Assembly (NCBI GenBank): GCA_039188975.1
Contig: JBCCYT010000026.1
Span: 1-35,878 of the forward strand
Reading direction: 5' to 3'
From: UBA11606 sp039188975
GTDB lineage: Bacteria; Actinomycetota; Acidimicrobiia; Acidimicrobiales; Aldehydirespiratoraceae
Length of the DNA stretch: 35,878 nt
Numbering within the stretch: position 1 is the stretch's first letter; each line of letters starts with the position of its first letter. The notes below the pieces were generated by a model, which saw nothing but the letters and a program-made list of their open reading frames with translations, had not been told where the DNA came from and made no database searches. A program made the position numbers and the translations under genes. This document shows, one piece after another, positions 33,645 through 35,878 of the stretch.

Positions 33645-35693
33645 TCAGCGGCCTCGCACGAGGCTGCGTTTGTGGTCGACGAAGTCCATCAACACGTAAT
33701 CGCCGAGGTTCTCGTTGGTCGTGAAGAACGCTCGGCCGCCGTTCATCTTGGAGATCTGCTCGACGAAGTTCTGCAGGTAGTGGGTGACGTCGAGCACGAA
33801 CGTGTTGATGCGGATGTCCTCGCGGGTGCACTTGGCGACCTCGGCGAGGGTCAGATCGACGGTCTGCTGTGACGGGGGATAGTTGAAGTACGGCTGGCCC
33901 GACGGCGTGATGTGGGCCGTCGGTTCGCCGTCGGTGATCATGATGATCTGCTTGGTGCCCGCCTGCTTGCCGAGCATCTTGCGAGCGATCTGGAAGGCGT
34001 GCTGCATGTTGGTGCCGTAGACATAGTCCCAGCTGAGCTCGGGCAGCGTGGCGGCGTTGAACTCGCGAGCGACCTCGCTGAAGCTCACCATCCCCAGGAA
34101 GTCGCGGGGGTACTGGCTCGAGATGAGCGAGTGCAACGCCATCGTGACCTTCTTGGCCGGCAGGAAGTTGTCTCGCATCGCCATCGACATCGACACGTCG
34201 AGCATCAGAACCGTGGATGACCGCACGAGTTGTTCCGTGCGCTCGATCTCGAAGTCGTCAGGGTGCAGTTTCACCGGCGTGCCGCCACCCGTTCGCGCCA
34301 CGGCGTTGCGGAGCGTCTTTTCGATGTGGAGGTTGAATCGGTCGCCGTACTCGTAGGGCTTGGTGTCGTAGTCGCGTTCGTGACCGGCGCCGGTCTTCTC
34401 CAGCGCGTGCTTGCCGAGCGTGTCAGCCGACATCCGCTTGAAGAGTTCGTCGAGCGCACTGTTGCCGATCTTTCGGATCGCCCGTGGCGTGAGCTCGTAT
34501 TTGCCTTCCTTGTTCTCGATCAGGCCCTGCTCTTCGAGCAGCTTGGCCAACTCGGCCATTCGCTCGAGTGACTCGGCCGACTCGTCGCCGAGCAGCTCAC
34601 GAGCCCGATCGATGTCGACCTCGGCGAGGGCGCCCGGATTGGTGGCGCCCCGCAAGAGGTTGTCGAGCTGGTCGATGTCGCCGAGCTCACCCATCATGTC
34701 CATCGCCGATCCCATGTCGAGCGGGTCGAAGCCATCGAAGTCGTAGGACTGCCCCCATCCCATCTGGGGGAACTGCTCACGGAGGTTGTCAGCGAGCTGC
34801 TGCATCTGGAAGTTGAGATCCATGTCTTCCATCAGCTGGTTGCTCAGCTCCTGGAGTTGTTGACGCTGCTCGGGCGTCATCGAGTTCATCATCTGTTGGG
34901 CTTGCGCCATGCGCTGCGCCATCACCTCGAGCAGCTCGTCGAGGGTCTGCGGGTTCTCGGGGAAGAAGTCGCCGTAACGCTCCATGAACCCCTCGAAGTC
35001 AGGCTCGACCCCGTTGGCCCGCTGCTCCAGCATCTGGTTGAGCTCGGCCATCATGTCCTTGAGGCGCTGCATCTCCTCGGGCGACATGTCGTTGATGCCC
35101 TCGGCGATCTGATCGAGCTGCTGCTGCATCAACTGCTCGCGCAGCTGATCCATGAGCTCCTCGAACTGCTGGCGGGCCTCGGGACTCTCGAAGTCGTAGT
35201 TCTGGAGCCCCTTGACCTGACCGGCGAGGTCGGGCGGGAGCATGTCGAGCTCCATGTTCTTCATGGCCGCGGTGTCGGACTGCAACTGCTGCTGACGCTC
35301 GTCGCCAGTCTCGTCTTGCCCACCGTCGGGTTGGCCCAGATCGTCGAGCGCCTTGCGCTCGGTCTCGACGACGTCGCGCAACGAGTCGGCGATGTCGTCG
35401 TAGACCCCGCCGAGGTTGTGGTCCTCGAGGATCTCCCGCCGGCGCTCGCGGAGGCGCTGCATCATGTCGCGGATGCCCTCCATGTCGCGGCCGTCGCGAT
35501 CCATGAGGCCGTTCTGCATCATCTGGCGCAGCGCCGAATTGACGTCGCCGTGATAGAGCAACTCGTCGGCCATCTCACCGAAGAGGTGATCGGCATCGAG
35601 ATCGAAACCGGTCTGGGTGCCGTCCCAGCGCGAGTAACTGAAGTGCGCGGGCTGGCGTCGGGCCCGGCGATGACGTCGACGCGAAAAGACCAT
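33645..35693 (-). CDS. VWA-domain protein with a long helical Gln/Met-rich region
   Basis: A 682-residue protein. The N-terminus is very basic (MVFSRRRHRRARRQ). Residues about 60-380 are helical and rich in Gln, Met, Glu and Asp. The C-terminal third is a von Willebrand A domain with a complete MIDAS: D499-x-S501-x-S503 (LDVSMSM) and the later T-D-G-E motif (MITDGEPT). Related VWA proteins (CoxE/BchD type) work with MoxR-like AAA ATPases as metal-insertion or folding chaperones; no ATPase is visible here but the window ends just upstream. The ATG at 35693 has TACGTT 6 nt upstream. It is followed at 12 bp by the cyclic-di-GMP gene. Confidence 0.85.
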   Translation of the reverse strand: MVFSRRRHRRARRQPAHFSYSRWDGTQTGFDLDADHLFGEMADELLYHGDVNSALRQMMQNGLMDRDGRDMEGIRDMMQRLRERRREILEDHNLGGVYDDIADSLRDVVETERKALDDLGQPDGGQDETGDERQQQLQSDTAAMKNMELDMLPPDLAGQVKGLQNYDFESPEARQQFEELMDQLREQLMQQQLDQIAEGINDMSPEEMQRLKDMMAELNQMLEQRANGVEPDFEGFMERYGDFFPENPQTLDELLEVMAQRMAQAQQMMNSMTPEQRQQLQELSNQLMEDMDLNFQMQQLADNLREQFPQMGWGQSYDFDGFDPLDMGSAMDMMGELGDIDQLDNLLRGATNPGALAEVDIDRARELLGDESAESLERMAELAKLLEEQGLIENKEGKYELTPRAIRKIGNSALDELFKRMSADTLGKHALEKTGAGHERDYDTKPYEYGDRFNLHIEKTLRNAVARTGGGTPVKLHPDDFEIERTEQLVRSSTVLMLDVSMSMAMRDNFLPAKKVTMALHSLISSQYPRDFLGMVSFSEVAREFNAATLPELSWDYVYGTNMQHAFQIARKMLGKQAGTKQIIMITDGEPTAHITPSGQPYFNYPPSQQTVDLTLAEVAKCTREDIRINTFVLDVTHYLQNFVEQISKMNGGRAFFTTNENLGDYVLMDFVDHKRSLVRGR

Positions 35694-35699
35694 GGGCCC

Positions 35700-35705
35700 A
35701 ACGTA
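35700..35705 (-). promoter_or_regulatory. -10 hexamer of a leaderless promoter for the VWA gene
   Basis: The minus strand reads TACGTT, ending 6 nt before the ATG at 35693, with no Shine-Dalgarno. It supports that start over the longer frame from 35729. Confidence 0.5.
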
Positions 35706-35770
35706 GTGCCGACCTTCCGGTCTGCGCATGCCGAGCGCTCCCCGCGCGTGGCCCCACCGCGACCGGGCCT

Positions 35771-35786
35771 GTTAACGTTCGCTAAC
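35771..35786. promoter_or_regulatory. Imperfect palindrome before the right-edge gene
   Basis: GTTAACGTTCGCTAAC is self-complementary at 12 of 16 positions, with perfect GTTA/TAAC ends. It contains the TANNNT hexamer TAACGT (35773-35778), 9 nt before the ATG at 35788. Possible operator over a promoter. Confidence 0.35.
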
Positions 35787-35787
35787 C

Positions 35788-35878
35788 ATGTCTTCGCCCG
35801 CCCTATCATCGCAGCCTTCGGCCGATCCCCCGCAGCGTGGCGCCGCGGCAGCGACGACTCGCCGGCCGGCGAACCGCC
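35788..35878 (+). CDS. Start of an unknown protein (partial, runs off the right edge)
   Basis: An ATG at 35788 opens a frame that stays open to the edge (30 codons). The visible residues begin MSSPALSSQPSADPPQRG and continue Ala/Thr/Arg-rich, a disordered N-terminus without a recognisable domain. The TAACGT hexamer and palindrome just upstream suggest a promoter. It is divergent from the VWA gene across 94 bp. No function can be assigned. Confidence 0.4.
   Translation, partial: MSSPALSSQPSADPPQRGAAAATTRRPANR

Overview
The window is high-GC, densely packed bacterial chromosome. Two WhiB-family regulators, a DUF2342 zinc metalloprotease, a UPF0182 membrane protein, a DivIVA-like coiled-coil protein and many apparently leaderless promoters (a TANNNT hexamer 6-9 nt before the start codon) all point to Actinobacteriota. 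The presence of MreB and the mix of genes suggest a deep-branching class such as Acidimicrobiia; that placement is inference. No rRNA, tRNA, CRISPR array, insertion sequence or prophage was seen.

Layout. 1-1201 (+): the end of an amidohydrolase, a hotdog thioesterase and a VapBC toxin-antitoxin pair with a perfect inverted repeat over the antitoxin start. 5961-1203 (-): a tight six-gene run of two TauD-like dioxygenases, a tandem-rhodanese sulfurtransferase, an amidase-signature hydrolase, a small membrane protein and a Rid-family protein. It looks like a catabolic operon for a sulfonated or amidated small molecule. 6016-7180: a GNAT acetyltransferase and a lipoprotein. 13792-7475 (-): a PDZ/Lon-type protease, a large DivIVA-like protein with an acidic Pro repeat and a Cys/His tail, and UPF0182. 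Together with the DUF2342 metalloprotease at 19387, this recalls the Mycobacterium Rv3193c-Rv3195 neighbourhood.

13971-20586: small membrane and unknown proteins, a HEAT-repeat protein, MreB (apparently with a CTG start), MoaE, an HtrA-like protein whose catalytic triad is destroyed, a membrane-anchored SDR protein and the DUF2342 protease. 25982-20583 (-): an overlapping operon of an unknown protein, a ROK sugar kinase, polyphosphate kinase, a MutT-like Nudix hydrolase and an MFS transporter. 26166-28380: two WhiB genes flanking a tatA / ECF sigma / membrane anti-sigma cluster that resembles the mycobacterial sigE-rseA-tatB locus. 35693-28539 (-): a VWA-domain protein followed 12 bp later by a 1697-residue protein with seven GAF-like modules, PAS, GGDEF and EAL. 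The start of one more gene lies at the right edge.

Themes. Three convergent gene pairs overlap exactly at their stop codons by 4 bp. Several proteins keep a recognisable fold but have lost the expected key residues (Rid Arg, HtrA triad, SDR Tyr/Lys, ROK zinc cysteines). The strongest candidates for something new are the double-TauD/rhodanese/amidase/Rid operon, the DivIVA-like protein with a MuF-like Cys/His tail, and the 14-bp periodic repeats at the second whiB promoter.
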